Shown one piece after another: positions 1 through 13,900 of a stretch of 64,000 bases of DNA. Numbering within the stretch: position 1 is the stretch's first letter; the number at the start of each line of letters is the position of its first letter. The notes under the pieces were generated by a model. It worked only from the letters and a program-made list of their open reading frames with translations, was not told the DNA's origin and did no database searches. The translations under genes and the position numbers were made by a program. Source of the DNA: Akanthomyces muscarius (Eukaryota; Ascomycota; Sordariomycetes; Hypocreales; Cordycipitaceae); NCBI RefSeq assembly GCF_028009165.1, contig NC_079245.1, positions 1,798,001 to 1,862,000 of the forward strand, read 5' to 3'.

Positions 1-933
1 TTCTCTTCCCCCTCGACATATCCATCCTTCAGGAACCCGCCACCGCCACGTTTCGACGACGGCATTTACCAAGACGACACATATCCCGACTCTCACGCCG
101 CAGCTACCACCACACAAACCAGCGACTGCATGGGCCCTTCAAACGACGCAACGGCCGCCCACGTGCCTGATTCGCCCTCCCAGCAGCTCCAAGCAGGCCC
201 CTCTGCAAATACCACGCAAGACACCGACTTTTCCCTTCTCGAGACGCAGCATTCACCCATCTTCCACGACCTGATCGACGACGACCAAGGTGCCACCGAA
301 ACGGCAGCAACATCATTCTCTGAAAGCATGCCGGCGACGCTGGGACGCGGGCATTCGGATATTCTCCCGCCGCCTAAGAGGCAGCGTGACAGCCAAACCG
401 AGCGTCTGTTGCAAACAAAACAAGAACCTGTCATCAAGCCACTTGCCCCGGGGGAAGATTTGTTTGGAGAGTTACCAGAAGCGCTGGCTGTGCACAAGGA
501 CGACATTGCCGACGAGGACCTCACAACGATTGATCTGACAGACGCCACCGAGGTTCCTGCCGAGCTGAGGAAACCCATCATCGACAACCGTATTAAGATT
601 GGCGCGTTTCAGTGCGCTATCTGTATGGACGACGTGACTGGCCTGACAGTCACTTATTGCGGTAGGATACTGAGCCCGCCATCATATATAACTCCTCCAA
701 AGCTGTTTACTGACTTTTTCACTTTTGCAGGGCATCTTTTTTGTGCAGATTGCCTACACCACTCCCTGGACGTCGAGTCGACCAAGGGAAAATGCCCCAT
801 GTGCCGGTCCAAGATTGACATGAAACCTCGCGAGTCCTACACCATCAAGACAAAGGGCTTCTGGCCTCTTGAACTTAAGCTCATGACGACGACGAGAAAA
901 GGAAAGCGAAAAGCTGAGGACATTTCAAAATAG
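1..933 (+). CDS. slx8: RING-finger protein, Slx8-like SUMO-targeted E3 ubiquitin ligase (5' partial)
   Basis: Probable E3 ubiquitin ligase of the Slx5-Slx8 / Rfp-Slx8 type, which ubiquitinates SUMO-modified nuclear proteins during DNA repair. The frame is open from base 1, so the true start probably lies left of the window; the first Met visible is at 130. One intron, 662-730 (69 bp, GTAGGA...TTGCAG), splits the RING; splicing joins TYCG to HLFCADC. Exons are 1-661 and 731-933 (TAG). The C-terminal RING is C3HC4: CAIC, then YCGHLFCADC, then CPMC. About 25 codons upstream, an acidic stretch containing TTIDLTD (about 523-543) looks like a SUMO-interacting motif, and the N-terminal part is polar and probably disordered. 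RING plus SIM fits Slx8; another nuclear RING protein is possible. It converges on the nucleoporin gene. Confidence 0.72.
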   Translation, partial: FSSPSTYPSFRNPPPPRFDDGIYQDDTYPDSHAAATTTQTSDCMGPSNDATAAHVPDSPSQQLQAGPSANTTQDTDFSLLETQHSPIFHDLIDDDQGATETAATSFSESMPATLGRGHSDILPPPKRQRDSQTERLLQTKQEPVIKPLAPGEDLFGELPEALAVHKDDIADEDLTTIDLTDATEVPAELRKPIIDNRIKIGAFQCAICMDDVTGLTVTYCGRILSPPSYITPPKLFTDFFTFAGHLFCADCLHHSLDVESTKGKCPMCRSKIDMKPRESYTIKTKGFWPLELKLMTTTRKGKRKAEDISK

Positions 934-1633
934 CCCGCCGCTCATTATTTTCTTGGCGTCTTTCTTGGCTCATATACTTTTCTTTGTACTGCTGTACTCA
1001 AATCGCCATTGCATAAAGCTACGCGACGTATGGCTTTGCTTTCTTGGGTCAGAATCATTAACATCATAGATCACACACATACACTGGCATGGTTGGCGTT
1101 TTTTGGCGAGGGGCAGAGGCGACATAGAATCCGTATCATGGCAGGATATACCCCTCTTTCTACGGTGGCATCGTGCATTTTAGCCTGCTTTCATCTTTTT
1201 TCCTGTACCCATGGGCGTTTGGGGTCTTTTGCTACATAGCTGTGAAAGCCCTTGTTGTATATACTTGTTACTGTACATATGTCAGAAAAGGTAGCACAAT
1301 GCTCTATTACATAGAGTGACAGCAGGCTTTTCAAAGGTGTGACGATAGGTGATGTCCTCTCCTCTGTTGACTCTTTTTTTTTTTTGTTTTTGGACACGTG
1401 GCAAACCCGTTCCCTATCCAAGTATCCAAACACAGGCACGACATGACCAATGTGGCAAACTTCCAACATGGCTCGAGGTACCGTTTTTTGGGCTTCAAAA
1501 ATTACCAAATTCCGTTTCTAATAAGATTTCTGTTCCACTGCTGAAGAATACAAAAAAAAAAACAACTACGAATATCGGACACAAAACTCCCAGTTTCCCC
1601 ATTCTCTTGATCCAGAACTCGGACAACCACATG
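934..1633. other. Convergent intergenic region
   Basis: This is the 3'-3' gap between the RING gene and NUP192. It holds T-rich and A-rich runs (about 1373-1388 and 1553-1562) as expected for UTRs and polyadenylation regions. No coding signal is seen. Confidence 0.6.
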
Positions 1634-4600
1634 TCAATGGAAGAGTCTGCGGGTGGTCTTCACCTCTGGAACCGCCTCATTATCAAACTACAACACTCGG
1701 TTAGTACTCGACGAACCACAGCTGGTTCGAAAAAAAAAAAAAAACTCACCTCAATGAATCCCGTCGCGGCAATGACAACCATGAACGCATCCGCCAGCTC
1801 CTCCACCTTGTCCTCGAGGACCTCGTCGCCTTCACCACCACCGGCGCCGTGCCCACCGATGCCCGCGCTGCGCTTGAGCGTGTGCGCGACGAGCATGCGG
1901 TGGTCAGTCAGGAACTTGCGCCCCTGGGCGATGCTGTGGCTGCCGCGCATCAGGAGCGCCGCGCCGATGATGCGCACAATCTTGGCCAGGAGGTCGTAGT
2001 GCTGCTCGAGCGCGCGGCCATTGTCCGCGCGCAGCTGCAGCTCCGGGTCGGCGGCGAAGAGGCCCGACTGCTCGACGACGCGGAAGATGTTGGCCGAGAG
2101 CACGTGCTTGGCGCCCGACCGCGTCTGCGCGAGCTGCAGCAGCAGCGCGAGCTTGGCGTCCTGGTGGTTCTGCTGGGCCGCGGCGCCGCGCGGACCGCAC
2201 ACCTCCTGCCACTCGGCCATGACGCCGCGCAGCGTGTCCACGACGATGCCGACAAAGTTGACTCGGTTCAGCGCGGCCACGATCTGGTCGTCGTCCTCCT
2301 GGCGCCCAATGTTGACGAGCACATTGAGTAGGATGTACGCGGCCGTCTGGCAGCCCGGCTCCCCGCAAAATGCATCGTCGCACAGGACGTTGATGAGGCG
2401 GTCGCCGTAGATCTGCACCGTCTTGATGATTTGCGTGTTAAAGGTGCGCTTCGTCTCGTCCGGCGCGCCGGTGAGGTACCGATAGCAGATCTCGTAGTAG
2501 ATGGTGCGCAGCTCTGGCGTGCCCGCCCATTTGCTGACTGCTTGCAGGCATATTTGGAAGAGCTGGAACAGCTTGTCATGGATGAGGTTGCCAATGGCCT
2601 TGCCTTGCTTGTCCACCGTGCTCGATTCCTTCAGGTCCAGCCGTGAAAGCAGAATTCTCGCGAGTTTCGCGAGATCCATGGCCTCCACAGGACGATCAGA
2701 GGCAAACGACTCCAGACTAGGGAGAATCGCCTGCAGCGTCTGTAGGAAGAATGATGTACGGGCCGTTCCGTCAAAGTCGTTGCACTCCACCATGATGAGC
2801 AGCAGCTTAGTCCACGACTTTAGCACTTGCAAGCTCTGTCGAGCCAGCTGCTGCTGGCGATCAGTTGATGCGAGATGATCCATAATCACTGACTCCTCCC
2901 TATCAACTGCCGCGAGACTCTGCACCGTCGCCAATGCCTCTTTGAGCTTGCCTTGACCCTTTTCATTCCGCTTTATCAGAATCATTTCCTTGACGCGGTC
3001 TGTATTGTGTACGACATTGCCATCGCCATCATCCATTAGACAAATTGAAACGTCTAGATCGCGGTAAAACTCCAACTGAGGGACAGGCGTCTCCCAGAGG
3101 CCTGATGGCAGTAGAAAATCGTACAAGTCAAAAACCGTTGGCGTCTCGATGCGCTCGTTCTCGTCATTTAGTACCTGACCATTAAGGGCCTCGAAGATAC
3201 GTCGTTTGACGCTTGGCATGCGGCCTTGAGAAATCATGCACAACTCCATCGCAAAGTATTCCAGCACCATCCGCCTCAACGTGAGAAAGTCTGATAATGC
3301 AGTGGCCCCTTCGGTCAGTGGGAAGTGGACCGTGGTCACATTCTGGCCCTCCCACGGGATATTAGGCTGGATGACGGTCTCGCGAATGAGTAGGTGGAAG
3401 AAAAATTCGTTGTTCCGTAGCTCCTCGATGACAAGCTTTGATGAGAGAGGGGAACTCCAGAGTACCTGAAGAATGCGCATCACTTTGCACTTGATTGAAA
3501 CGAGCCATCCTCTCATGCCTTGAGCATCTGCGGATGGCAATTCCAGAAAGACCCTCAGAAGGCTGTGGAACAGCGACGTCTGCTTGGCGAATGCGTCATC
3601 AGTTCCAACGGACAAAGAGTCGGATCCGCACTTGAATCCAAGAAGTAGATGAGCAATAGTCGGCCGTTTAGGAGTTTCTTGCAGGCACTGGTAGAGAAAG
3701 TCGAGCACATAGCGTTTCGTAACATAGCTTGCTGAATCAGCCTCGCGACCAGGTTCCAGGGGGGCTTGCATCTCGGAGATGAAGGCTCTTGATATCGATT
3801 CATGCTGGCCATTGGCTTCCATCGCCACGATAGCCTTGTTTCGGTGACCGGCTCTTGCCGAACCCGACCACTCCGCTGCGATCCGGGGGGAAGACGACAT
3901 CTTGCCAAGAAGCTGAAGGCACGAGAGCGTAAGATCAGGATGCCCAATACCGCAGTAATTGCCGAGATCCACCACCAAGCTGAGTCGCGTAACGAGCCCG
4001 TCTGCGAACGACGCATATGGGGCATTGGAAACCGGCTGTCGCTGTTGGTTACTTTTTTTGATCAATGGCCGCACCAGATCTAGATAGGTAGTTTCAAGAT
4101 CCATGATTCTGGAGATGAGATCGACAGCCCGGAGAATGCCGAGAATGAGTGGTGAGTCAGGGGCAGCATTGCCCACTTCCATAGGCTCTTGATGGACAAC
4201 ATTGAAGAGCGCTGTCATGACTTTGTCGTTGTACATCCACTCCATCACTCTGCCAAATGGGTGCTTTGTGACATACGTTGCCAAGTCAGAAGTCGCAATG
4301 GACGAGTCAATAGCAAGATTGGTATTATTGGCCATGATGATGAGGTCTTCGTTAAATGTAGCCAAGCAAGTCAACATGAACTCGAGGCACGTCAATCTCA
4401 GAACTCGAGTTTGGTGAACATCTTGGAGATCTTGCGCCTTGGTAGCAAATACTAGGCCGATGACATAGTCAATGTACGCCTCGATGCCAGAAAGCCGGGC
4501 TGAGGATCCTAGAGAGTCGCCAAAAGGAAGCGAGTCGTTGAGCGGACTGCTGTCGATTGCAGGTGATACTAGAGCCAATAGAAGCTTCGTAAAAGCTTCT

Positions 4601-6753
4601 GGTTCGTCGAAACCGTTGCTCATCTCATCCAAGATGCGATCCATGGAAACAAGAGGCTGTGCTTGCCCTTGTCGCAAGGAGCTGGTGGTGTGTGCGGGGG
4701 GCTGAGAATATCCGCCGGTACTGAAGTTATCCAAGCACAGCCACATAATGTTGCTTTCATGCAACGTCTTTCGTGTTAATAAAGCCTTGAGGGCCATGAA
4801 TATACAGCCGCGTAGTCGTGATGGTATTTGGCTGCTGGCAAGGTCGAACAATGTGTCAACAACGTTATAATCTTGATTTTGTAGCAAAAATTGTCGCGGG
4901 GTCTCGCCCTCAGATGCCAACTTAGTCATAAGGCGAAGGTAGCACTCCAACATCATGGCAGACTCGGGTTCTGTCTCCACCACATCTGTACTGGGTTTTG
5001 TGTTACGATACCTTGTTGTAGGTGTGGTAGTTGGTCTATGCTTGATCTTATCCAAAAAGAAGTCCAGCTCCCGGAAGATCTGCAGCCACGTCAACGACTG
5101 CGCCCTACGCATCTTCCCAGACGAATGGTGACCTTCGTCCAGCAGAAATTCGTGGGCGGCTGTTGCACACTCGTCGTTTTCCGAGATTGCTTGCAGCATC
5201 TCGCAGAATGAGGCGACTAACGGTGTCGATGCGCGTCGCGACGCCCAGTGCATAAAACCAGCCAAATTGCTATCGGGGTCTGACCAGAAGGCAGTTGCCG
5301 CGTCAGGACGGCCCTCGTATGCGTACGCGATAATCAAGATAAAGCGCTCTAGATCAAGGTCTTGCTCGTGAACTTGACTAAGTTGCCGTTGCTCGTCTTC
5401 TTCCACACGCAGTTTTCGTAGGACGTCTGGCATGTTGGAAATGAAGGCATCGATGAATAGTTCCAACTGGGACATGAACCGGAGTTGGAAGAAGTCGGAG
5501 AACTGGACAATATCGGTCGCTAGTGGCGCTGACTTTCGCTGTAACCATTTGCGTATGCCTGCTCTAACAGGATCGTGCCAGTCTGGCGCGCGAACGTCTG
5601 CCGCAGCCGTTAAAATGAAATCAAAGGCGCCGTCCTTCAAGGCATCCACGAACGCCTTTGATCTCTCGCGATCGCCCTTGACCAGATCAGGATCAGGCAC
5701 AGCTGACGGCTCGTCAATCCAGTAGCCCGCATATTCCGCTAGCCACCACGTCTTGAATGCGGCTTGAAGGTACGGCAGCGGCCAAGCAGAGTCGTCGACG
5801 GCGGCAAACAACTTCGAATGTAGATCTTTGACTCGTGTAAGATCCATACCACCTTCTGGGGACCCGAAAACCGCAATGTATGCACCAAGAGCAGGCAGTA
5901 AATGTACCAGCAGGCAGTCGTATTTATCGGTTCGTTTCAAGACAGTGACAAGATCCAGGAAGTCAGCAGTTTCAGCCTGCCTCTTGCTAACTGCACGACA
6001 GAGAATCACACCCAGTAACTCGTGCTGTTGTATAAGACTGATGCGCGAAAATTCGACAGTTTCCATCTCTTCGGACATGGAGTCCTTGGTTTGTCCCATT
6101 GCTTGGGCGGCCGCAATTTTGTCGCCCAGACTCTGTAGCCATGCTTTTATCTCGACCATCGCAGTCATGTATCGTGGAATGTTGCGCTTCTGGCCTGCGG
6201 CGCTTGCCTGTAGCATTCGTGCTTCGACATAGGCCTTGACGCCATCGAGAGCCGTGGATTCTTCATCGTCGTTTTCGAGTGTGTAGATTTCGAAAAGAAG
6301 GCGTAGAATGTCGAGCGCATACTTTCGCTGCTGATGAAAACGAATGATAGCGCATTCGATAAGCGATCGACCAAGTATCGACGTGTCATCCTGAGAGTCG
6401 AGAAGGAAACGCGCCGCGTCAAGTTCTTCAATTTCGAGCTCGTCCGAGAGTATCAGCACGTCTTGCTGGAAGCTTTCATTGAGGGAGAACTCAGTTCCAT
6501 CAAGTGCAATTTTTCCTACCAAGGATTAGCTAAATCTCATCGAGAGATGCTTGGGACACCCCTGCATACCAGACTTGACCGATTTTCTGCTCTCTTCGCT
6601 CCTCTTTGGTCGTTCCCACACTCGCTCGAGCTCGCGCTCAAAGTTTTCGACAAGAGCCTCGTTATCAATGCTGCCATCGCCGCGACCTTCGTTCAGAGCG
6701 ATAATTTCTCGGTGAAACGCTTGCAGCGCGTCCAAAGTTGTGAAGTCGGCCAT
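1634..6753 (-). CDS. NUP192: Nucleoporin Nup192 (Nup205 family), inner-ring scaffold
   Basis: Large alpha-solenoid scaffold of the nuclear pore inner ring, orthologous to Nup192/Nup205, which binds Nic96 and Nup53-type partners. Model: exon 1 6753-6570 (MADFTTLDALQAF...), intron 6569-6516 (54 bp, GTATGC...TTGGTAG), exon 2 6515-1750, intron 1749-1688 (62 bp, GTGAGT, poly-T, TACTAAC branch point, TTGTAG), exon 3 1687-1634, ending RRLFH and TGA. The spliced product is 1667 aa, close to the roughly 1700-1750 aa usual for filamentous fungi. The start of exon 2 (KIALDGTEFSLNESFQ, ILSDELEIEELDAARFLL) is the hallmark N-terminal Nup192 region. The rest is helical without catalytic motifs. The 3' microexon replaces an apparent read-through tail with a poly-Phe run, which is really the intron's poly-T. 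It is divergent from TEL1. Confidence 0.88.
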
Positions 6754-7798
6754 TGTGGCAGTCTCAATCCGTTCGCATGGTGGGATAAGAACGCGCGACG
6801 AGTTCAAGACGCTGCAGACTTTGCGCCGCGATGCAGGTACGCGCAAAACTCGCGAAATCTGCCTAGAGTTTATGTAAGATGCTAACCGCAAGTCTGGTAG
6901 CCAACAAATAAGATGTCGTAATATGTTAATGCTGTCAATCCGTCGTCGGTGTTGATGTTGGATGGCCGGCAGTAAACAAGTTCGTGGGCGGTGAGCATTT
7001 CTGCCCACCCAGCTCGGCGAGCTCCAAGGTCCAGCTGCAGCCTGCGCCTGGGTAGCGATCACTGCTCTTTACATAGAACACCTCATGAGATGTTCATCCA
7101 CAGAGACTTATCCCCAATGATTGTAAATTCGCCCGCGAAAGTTCATTTATTCGGAAGCACCGTGGTTTGGCTGAGACCGTAAGTATAGATGTAATTTCTC
7201 ATGGCAAACGGAGCAGCACTACCCATCGCCCAATGGCGTCCGTAGGCAGCACTGGTCAACTTTAGTTTCTATTTATGCCACGTCTTTTCCGAACGCACAA
7301 TGTTCTCCGCGCCTACTATGTAACTTTACTACTTATCGGACCTTCGGTATATCTCTAAGTGAACTTGAGAAGCATCATAAAAATCGCACAATTGTTCGCT
7401 AACATCGTAGCGGTTATTCGGTTGGACATGCACAAACGAGTCAAACGGTGTGCCGTGGCATGCGGCGGCGCAGCTGTACTGCGTTGCACGATAACCTTAC
7501 TATTTTTATTGTACATATCGAGGTCCAATATACGTATAACTTTAGGCCTTTAAGTCATTTACATACACGCTGTTCCACTGCTATTCGTAGTAGAAAGCTT
7601 TAATTTTAGCGCGACGGTATTGAATAAAGAGGGACTATGAAAAGAAGAAAACATAAATAGAATAGTGAAAGTAAAGAAAAAAAGGCAGGTAAAAAATTTA
7701 AAGAAGAGAAAGAAATTGAAGAAAATAAAGAAAATAAGCCAAGTTGTAGAAATAACCATAATAGGTTGGATAACAACAGGATGAAGACTGCGCGGCGT

Positions 7799-7804
7799 CA
7801 CGTG
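7799..7804. promoter_or_regulatory. CACGTG palindrome upstream of TEL1
   Basis: E-box-type hexamer (bHLH binding consensus) 103 bp before the TEL1 ATG. Function is not shown; a hexamer alone is weak evidence. Confidence 0.25.
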
Positions 7805-7855
7805 TAGGGAGTGCCTGGACTCATCAACTTGCAGACGAACGGGCTGGCGCACCGC

Positions 7856-7875
7856 GGCACGGCACGGCACGGCAC
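7856..7875. repeat. GGCAC x4 short tandem repeat
   Basis: Four perfect pentanucleotide units in the presumed TEL1 5'UTR, ending 31 bp before the ATG. Confidence 0.8.
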
Positions 7876-7906
7876 GCCCCTACGTCAACCAAACTGCAAA
7901 TTCGCC

Positions 7907-10900
7907 ATGTCGGCATACACGGTGAAAACAATCAGCACCGACCTCGCCAGTGGGCTAGTCAAAACACGGGATAAGGCCTTGGATGACCTAAATCAGCTTC
8001 TGAGCCGCAACAATGCCGGCGCTGTTGATTTGTCGGAGCTGGGGGACAAGGCCTATCACGATATATTTGAGGCGCTTTTCAAGACAGTTCTCGAGCAGAA
8101 ACCGAAATATTATGACAGAAAGACTTCCAAACCCGCCGAACTTCGCCTGAACAAATGTGCCCGAGCTGTGAGGGCGGCAGCCGCCCGTGGAGCCTCCAAG
8201 CTCAAACAGAAGACGCTATCCGCCATCATCGATCACATCACTCAAGTTTTGCCGGGACCTGGTGATGGTTTCGTGCGCCCACTACTGAGCGACTATGTCA
8301 AGGCTCTCACGGAGTTGCTATCCCGGTCTGCGAACGTGGAATTCTTTTCGCGCAAGGACGGCCATTTGTGGCAAATCTGCGTGGACTTCCTGCTCGATGT
8401 CATTTCTAATCGCATTCCACAGGTTGGTCCCATAGACCAAGGCTTGGTTGGTCGCAATTCACCTGGTCCCAGCACACCACATTCAACATTACGGTCCAAT
8501 TCTGGCTCTCTCCTGAGCCAAAAGCCAACCGAACTCACCGACGGAGAGCCGGCCCGAGATGCCCTCGAGGGCCTGCTTTGCCTTGCAACTGCTTCTAATG
8601 CACACATATTGAGCCGTTACCAAGATATTGCCAATGCGGCCCTGAGAGTACTACGTCTTCGCAACCTAAGCCTCGGCTCTTTGCAGACAATGAGTTTTGC
8701 CATCATCAACAGCATCATGTCGGCAACGCAATTAGATGATCCAAGCTACACAGGTAAACTTGTTCAGGATCTTCTACCTTTGATGGCTCATTGGTGGAGA
8801 GCAGACAAGGTATCACAAGACGATACGATCAAGTCGTTGCGGAACGAGATTCTCCGAACCATGCTACTCTCGCAGTTGCACATTGAGCATTTGGCAGTCA
8901 ACAACTGGAATGAGAACGTCAGAGAAGGTGTTGTATACTTGCTAGAGCCCTTGTGGCAGGAATACTCGAAAAGAAGCTCAAGCAACCAACTCAGACTTCG
9001 CAACGTCACATTCACAACAAACCTGCTCCCGGAAGACTATCTGCAGATAGGAATTTTCGGACTGGATCCGTTGGATATGGAAGCAGAGAGCCATTGGGGT
9101 ATTGTTCAGTGTATAGCTTCCCTGGAAGCAATATTGGTACGGCAAAAACCCAAGACAGTTTCGTCTCAAAGAGCCGAGCAGCCACGAAAGAGACGCCGGG
9201 TTGAACAAGCAGAAAATCGCATTCGCACACGGCTCAGAAACCGGAAACCCGAGATAATACAACCCGCACTTCAAGTTGTACCTTTTATACTGGCAGCTGG
9301 GGCGCTTGGTATCGACGAAGTTCAAGAATTGCTCTTGGAACTCGTTGGTTTGACAACACACAAGGACACCTCTCTTGCGTCCTGGGCTATAGTTGCTTGC
9401 TCCAGTTGTCTTCAACTTTCCAACGTGACTGACAAAATGATTGACGACTGGAAGCAGCTTTGGAAGGTTGCAACAAGAGCTGTCAGCTTACAAAGTACAT
9501 GCCGCGCCGCCTGTCTTTTAATCCACAGCCTACTCAAAACCGATGTCTTACCGTACCATTCTTTGTCGGACGATATAAATAGCATCACAACAACCGCTGA
9601 TGTGAATGGACCTGCTATATTATGCGATACATCCATTGCGCTTATGCATCACCTTCTATCCGTGAGGAATACAATTCTGCCGAGCGCGAGCCAAGCGACA
9701 TCCAACTACATTATACGATGGGCCTTGATGCGATGGAACCCGGCAGACTCTGGGTCTTCATCACAAGGCCAATCAATGCAGCCAATCAATCTCGTCAACC
9801 TTTTACGCGCATGCTGCGGTATGAAATCAATTGTTGGAAATACGCAAGAATCTGTTATTGGTGGTCCCTTTTGCGAGACCTGGAAACTACAGAAAGACAC
9901 TTGCCAGTTCAATGAGTACCTTCTTCTCCTAGGCCACGATTCAGAGGGATTCTCTCGAGTAATCCGAGGCCAGCATCCGTCTACAGAGACAACCGAGGCC
10001 GCGTCCGACTCTAACACCTATTTTCCATCGAGGAAGCTTCTATTGGAGCTGCTCTATCCCAAACTAGAAGAAATCAGCGAGCTTTGCACCTCGTGGTCGA
10101 AAAAGTCCAGCGAAGGGGGAAGTCAAATATCCCAAGAAAAATTCGGAAGTCTATTGTCTGCCTGCATTGTCGGCGCAATGCTATTGCCCGAAATTTCGCA
10201 CATGAACTCGAGCCAATCTGCTCTGGTCGAGAGTCTGATTATGAGCAATGCTGAGCGAGGAATCACCGAGGCTTTGGCATCGGTGGAGGCAAATTCGTTT
10301 GTTCAGCAGCTTCTTCGCAATATCAGGCCATGCATTCCAGACCTTACGCATGTCGGAATGGAAAGACTGCATGGAGAGAATGAGGCTCTTCTTAGCCTGC
10401 TTACTTTGTCCTTTGATACTTTGAGTAAGCATAATCTGACCAAGGACTCGACTGGAAGCTATGACATGATGGAGCTCGACGATGAATTCGAATCCCAAAG
10501 CAGCCGTGCCATAACCTTGACTACCGCGATCTCTCTTCCTCGCTCTGTCCATCAAGTATGCCTAAGCCCGCCATGCTTTGACGCCGATACTCGTTGTCGA
10601 CTCAATTTGATTGTCGCCTCGCAGCGCGAGGACAGTCAGGTCGGCCTTGTGCCGGACGTCTTCATCGACGAGTTGGTCAGGATGTCGGATGACGAGCTGT
10701 TGTCGTGCTACACGCTCTTGGTCGAGCTGTTCCGTTCTGATATGGTCACCAGCCCGGATCGAGCATTGTCAATTATACAGAGGCTAGGAGAGGTCGTTGG
10801 TAGCAATGAATATAGGTGCTGCGAAGTGGCCCTTACCACCTGCATCGAGGTGGTTCACGGGCTGTCTAGCATGTGGCTCAACGACAGCGGTGAATTGGCA

Positions 10901-13900
10901 AACAGTGTTGGCGACTTGTACCACTACTTCATCCATACTTGCCTTGATGCCAACTTCTTCTCGCCGCGAAGCTTGAAAGCACTGTCCGAGTTGCTGTTCA
11001 CCTTGCTGAAACTTCAGCCAGGTTATGGTACAAGCCTGAAGCTAGATTCTTGCCGAACATCGCTGCTGTCCATTCTCAGAGAAAGCTCTATGAACGTCAA
11101 ATATTTTGTAGCGGAAAGAATTGCTGGGCTCTTTGAGCTGTATATTCTCATGCTGCACGATGAGGTATTCGTGGATGTTCTTGGAAGTCTACCGGCGGAT
11201 CCAGAGAGCCAGGCAGGCATCGCGTGCCGGCTGCTAGTGCTCTCTAACCTGGCACAGAGATGGCCAACTTTGCTAAGGCGATGTACATATCATATTTTCG
11301 AGACGCCGGGCAAGATATCCTCGGTTTCGGAACACGCACGCCGCTGCATCGCGGATATCTCTCGCTCACTGGGTTTGGCATCGCCGAAGGAGCTCTTTGG
11401 CCTATTTACTCGGCAGCTTCTATATACTTGGATGGAGAATGATTCGGTAGAGGATATTCCATACGCGATTTTTGGGTTCGAGTCTCTAGGCGAACTCTTG
11501 ACGACTGCGCAGTCTGATGCCGTTGGGCTGTCAACCATGAGGGGCCAGGATAGCGTTCGGACCGAAATTGCAAGACAGATTGGCAAGACAGAAGTCGAGC
11601 TGCTGCAGGCCAACTTCGCCGCAAGCATCAGCTACAGTACAGTCTTTACCGCTGCATTTGAACCGTTAAGCAAAGACAACGGCGAGGCTAAGATAAAGAA
11701 GAAGATGGGAAACAAACTGTTTACGGAAAGTATATACATCAATTTCGTGGACATTGCCGCTTTTTTCTTCGACATCATCGACCAAGAAGACGCCGTGGAG
11801 AAAGTCTTTGCAAGAAGTGAAGAGCTTGCATACGCTGCTAAAATTTACAAGGGAATTACCGGAATAGCGCGATCGGATACAAAACTGCCCCCCAACCAAC
11901 AACCGATGTTCAGATCAAAGTACGTCATTCATGAGCTAGCTCGTCTGTGTCAGGGCACGGAGTTCTTGTTTAACGAACTATGGACTCCTGCATTGGTCGT
12001 TTCTATCGCCAGGAAGCTCTTCAACACGGTTCATCCAGCCTTGGGGTCGCTGCATGCTTGCTCTGTCTTGAGAAAAGTGCGAATTTTGATCTGCCTGGCA
12101 GGACCGGTGGCACTCGAATCATACTGTTTGGAGATGTTGCTGAATTCCGTGCGAACATTTATCACGGACTCGGAGTGTGCTGATGATGCTCTGGGAATCA
12201 GCCAGTATTTACTGGAAAAGGGAGCCTCTTATCTTCAAGAAACACCCTCCTTCTTGGCGGGCTATTCTTTATCGACCCTGGCTTCTCTTCGAGTTTTTCT
12301 CGAATCCAGTCAGTCAAGCACCACCCAGGAAAGCCAATTTAAAGCCACGATGAGTAAAGCCACAAAGTTCCACGAATGGCTGGCGGGTTATTTGGATAGC
12401 TACACATCAACGGCGTTTAGGAATGAATCGCAGAAGGCGTCATTCAAGTCCATCACAAGCTCGGCCGCTCGCATTCGGTCATCAGGCAACGCGGAGCAGA
12501 GTACCTTTGAAAGCAAGTTGCTGCTCGATATCTTGCAAGATGGCAATGCAAAGCATGAGCTACTCAATGAACCATCCCGAGAGCTGGCGATGGGACTATT
12601 ATGTGGCGATTTCACCGTACCCGAGCATGCAAGCAATGATATCATCAGCTCAGACAGCGATGCCGTACAGCATGCAAGTGCCGTGTGGAAGAGCTGTAAT
12701 ACAAAAGATCTGAGTGAGAACTATTTATCGTGGGCAGGAAGAGTGGTTGGAAGAGCCTTTGCTGCTTCTGGAGACATTCCAGAGGGTATTGTTGCCGAGT
12801 CCGAGGTGGCAACATATGGCAAAATTGCTCCTGGGCCAAACGGCTCGGAGATGGGTCTATTAAGCCTTCTTCAGAGTCTTACCTCCAACAGTGACACCTT
12901 GACAGCAGGTCTCGCCGAATCTGTCTTGAGAGCCGCTATATCGAAAGCAATGCTGCGAGAGGACGAGCCGCTTCTCATTGCCTGTCAGCGGAGCTTGGCA
13001 GAGCCTGTGTACCTTACTTCGCAATGGTCACTCTACCGTTCCCCACCCTCCGAGAATCAGCAGGCACAGCCAAGTCAGGACGAGCAATCAATCTGGGACA
13101 GTAATATCACTTCGGAGTCTTGGCTCTCTGATCTCAGCATTTTAATGGCGAACTCAGTTCCAGATTCAGTCTTGCTCTCGGTACTGTCTCCTGTTTTGGC
13201 AAAGGTCAAAGGGTTTGCTGAAAAGGCATTTCCGTTCATTGTCCACCTGGTTCTCATGTTCCAACTCGAGCAGCAGCAATTTATGAAGCGCTGCCTTTCC
13301 GCAGCACTTAAAACTTGGCTACAACCCAATGTTTTCTCAGCGCGACCCAAAATTGCGCTCTTGATCAACACGCTGCTGTACCTTCGGACACAGGAGTACC
13401 CGAAGGAGGGCTCAATAGGTGATCGGCTACATTGGCTGGAAATCGACTACTCAACAGCAGCAACCGCCGCAACACACTGCGGTATGTACAAAACCGCGCT
13501 CTTATTCGCCGAGCTGGCGTCTATTGAAACTGGCCGGCAATCTAGACGTGCATCTGCGGCCCGTGAGGTGGATCTTAGCTCGACACTCTTGTCTATTTTT
13601 GAGAATATTGATGACCCTGATGCATACTATGGTCTATCTGAAGAGGCTAGCTTATCAAATGTTCTCTCGCGAATTACATATGAAAACGACGGAATGAAGA
13701 GCGTTGCTTTTCTTGGTGCGCAATTTGACAGCGACAGTCGTCAGCGGAATGGCTCCAGTACAGTCGATGTACAAGCTCTTGTTGGCGCCTTGAGCACAAT
13801 CGGCCTATCTGGCCTGTCTCATTCTCTTCAGCAGACGCACCAAACAGTTGATACGTCGCCCGCTGCTACAGAAAACACATTTAAAGCCGCGCAGAGGTTG

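Larger units (their letters stand above)
6754..7906. other. Divergent promoter region NUP192 / TEL1
   Basis: About 1.15 kb separates the two start codons. It contains a purine-rich tract on the + strand (about 7620-7740), a palindromic CACGTG (7799-7804) and four GGCAC repeats (7856-7875) just before the TEL1 start. No gene is seen; the short open frames here lack family features. Confidence 0.55.

Noticed and set aside
1660..1749. Nup192 read-through C-terminus with a poly-Phe run
   Set aside because: The poly-Phe is the poly-T of an intron with perfect GTGAGT, TACTAAC and TTGTAG signals.
7811..7906. N-terminal extension of Tel1 by 32 codons
   Set aside because: It would need a GTG start; the ATG at 7907 opens the conserved N-terminus.
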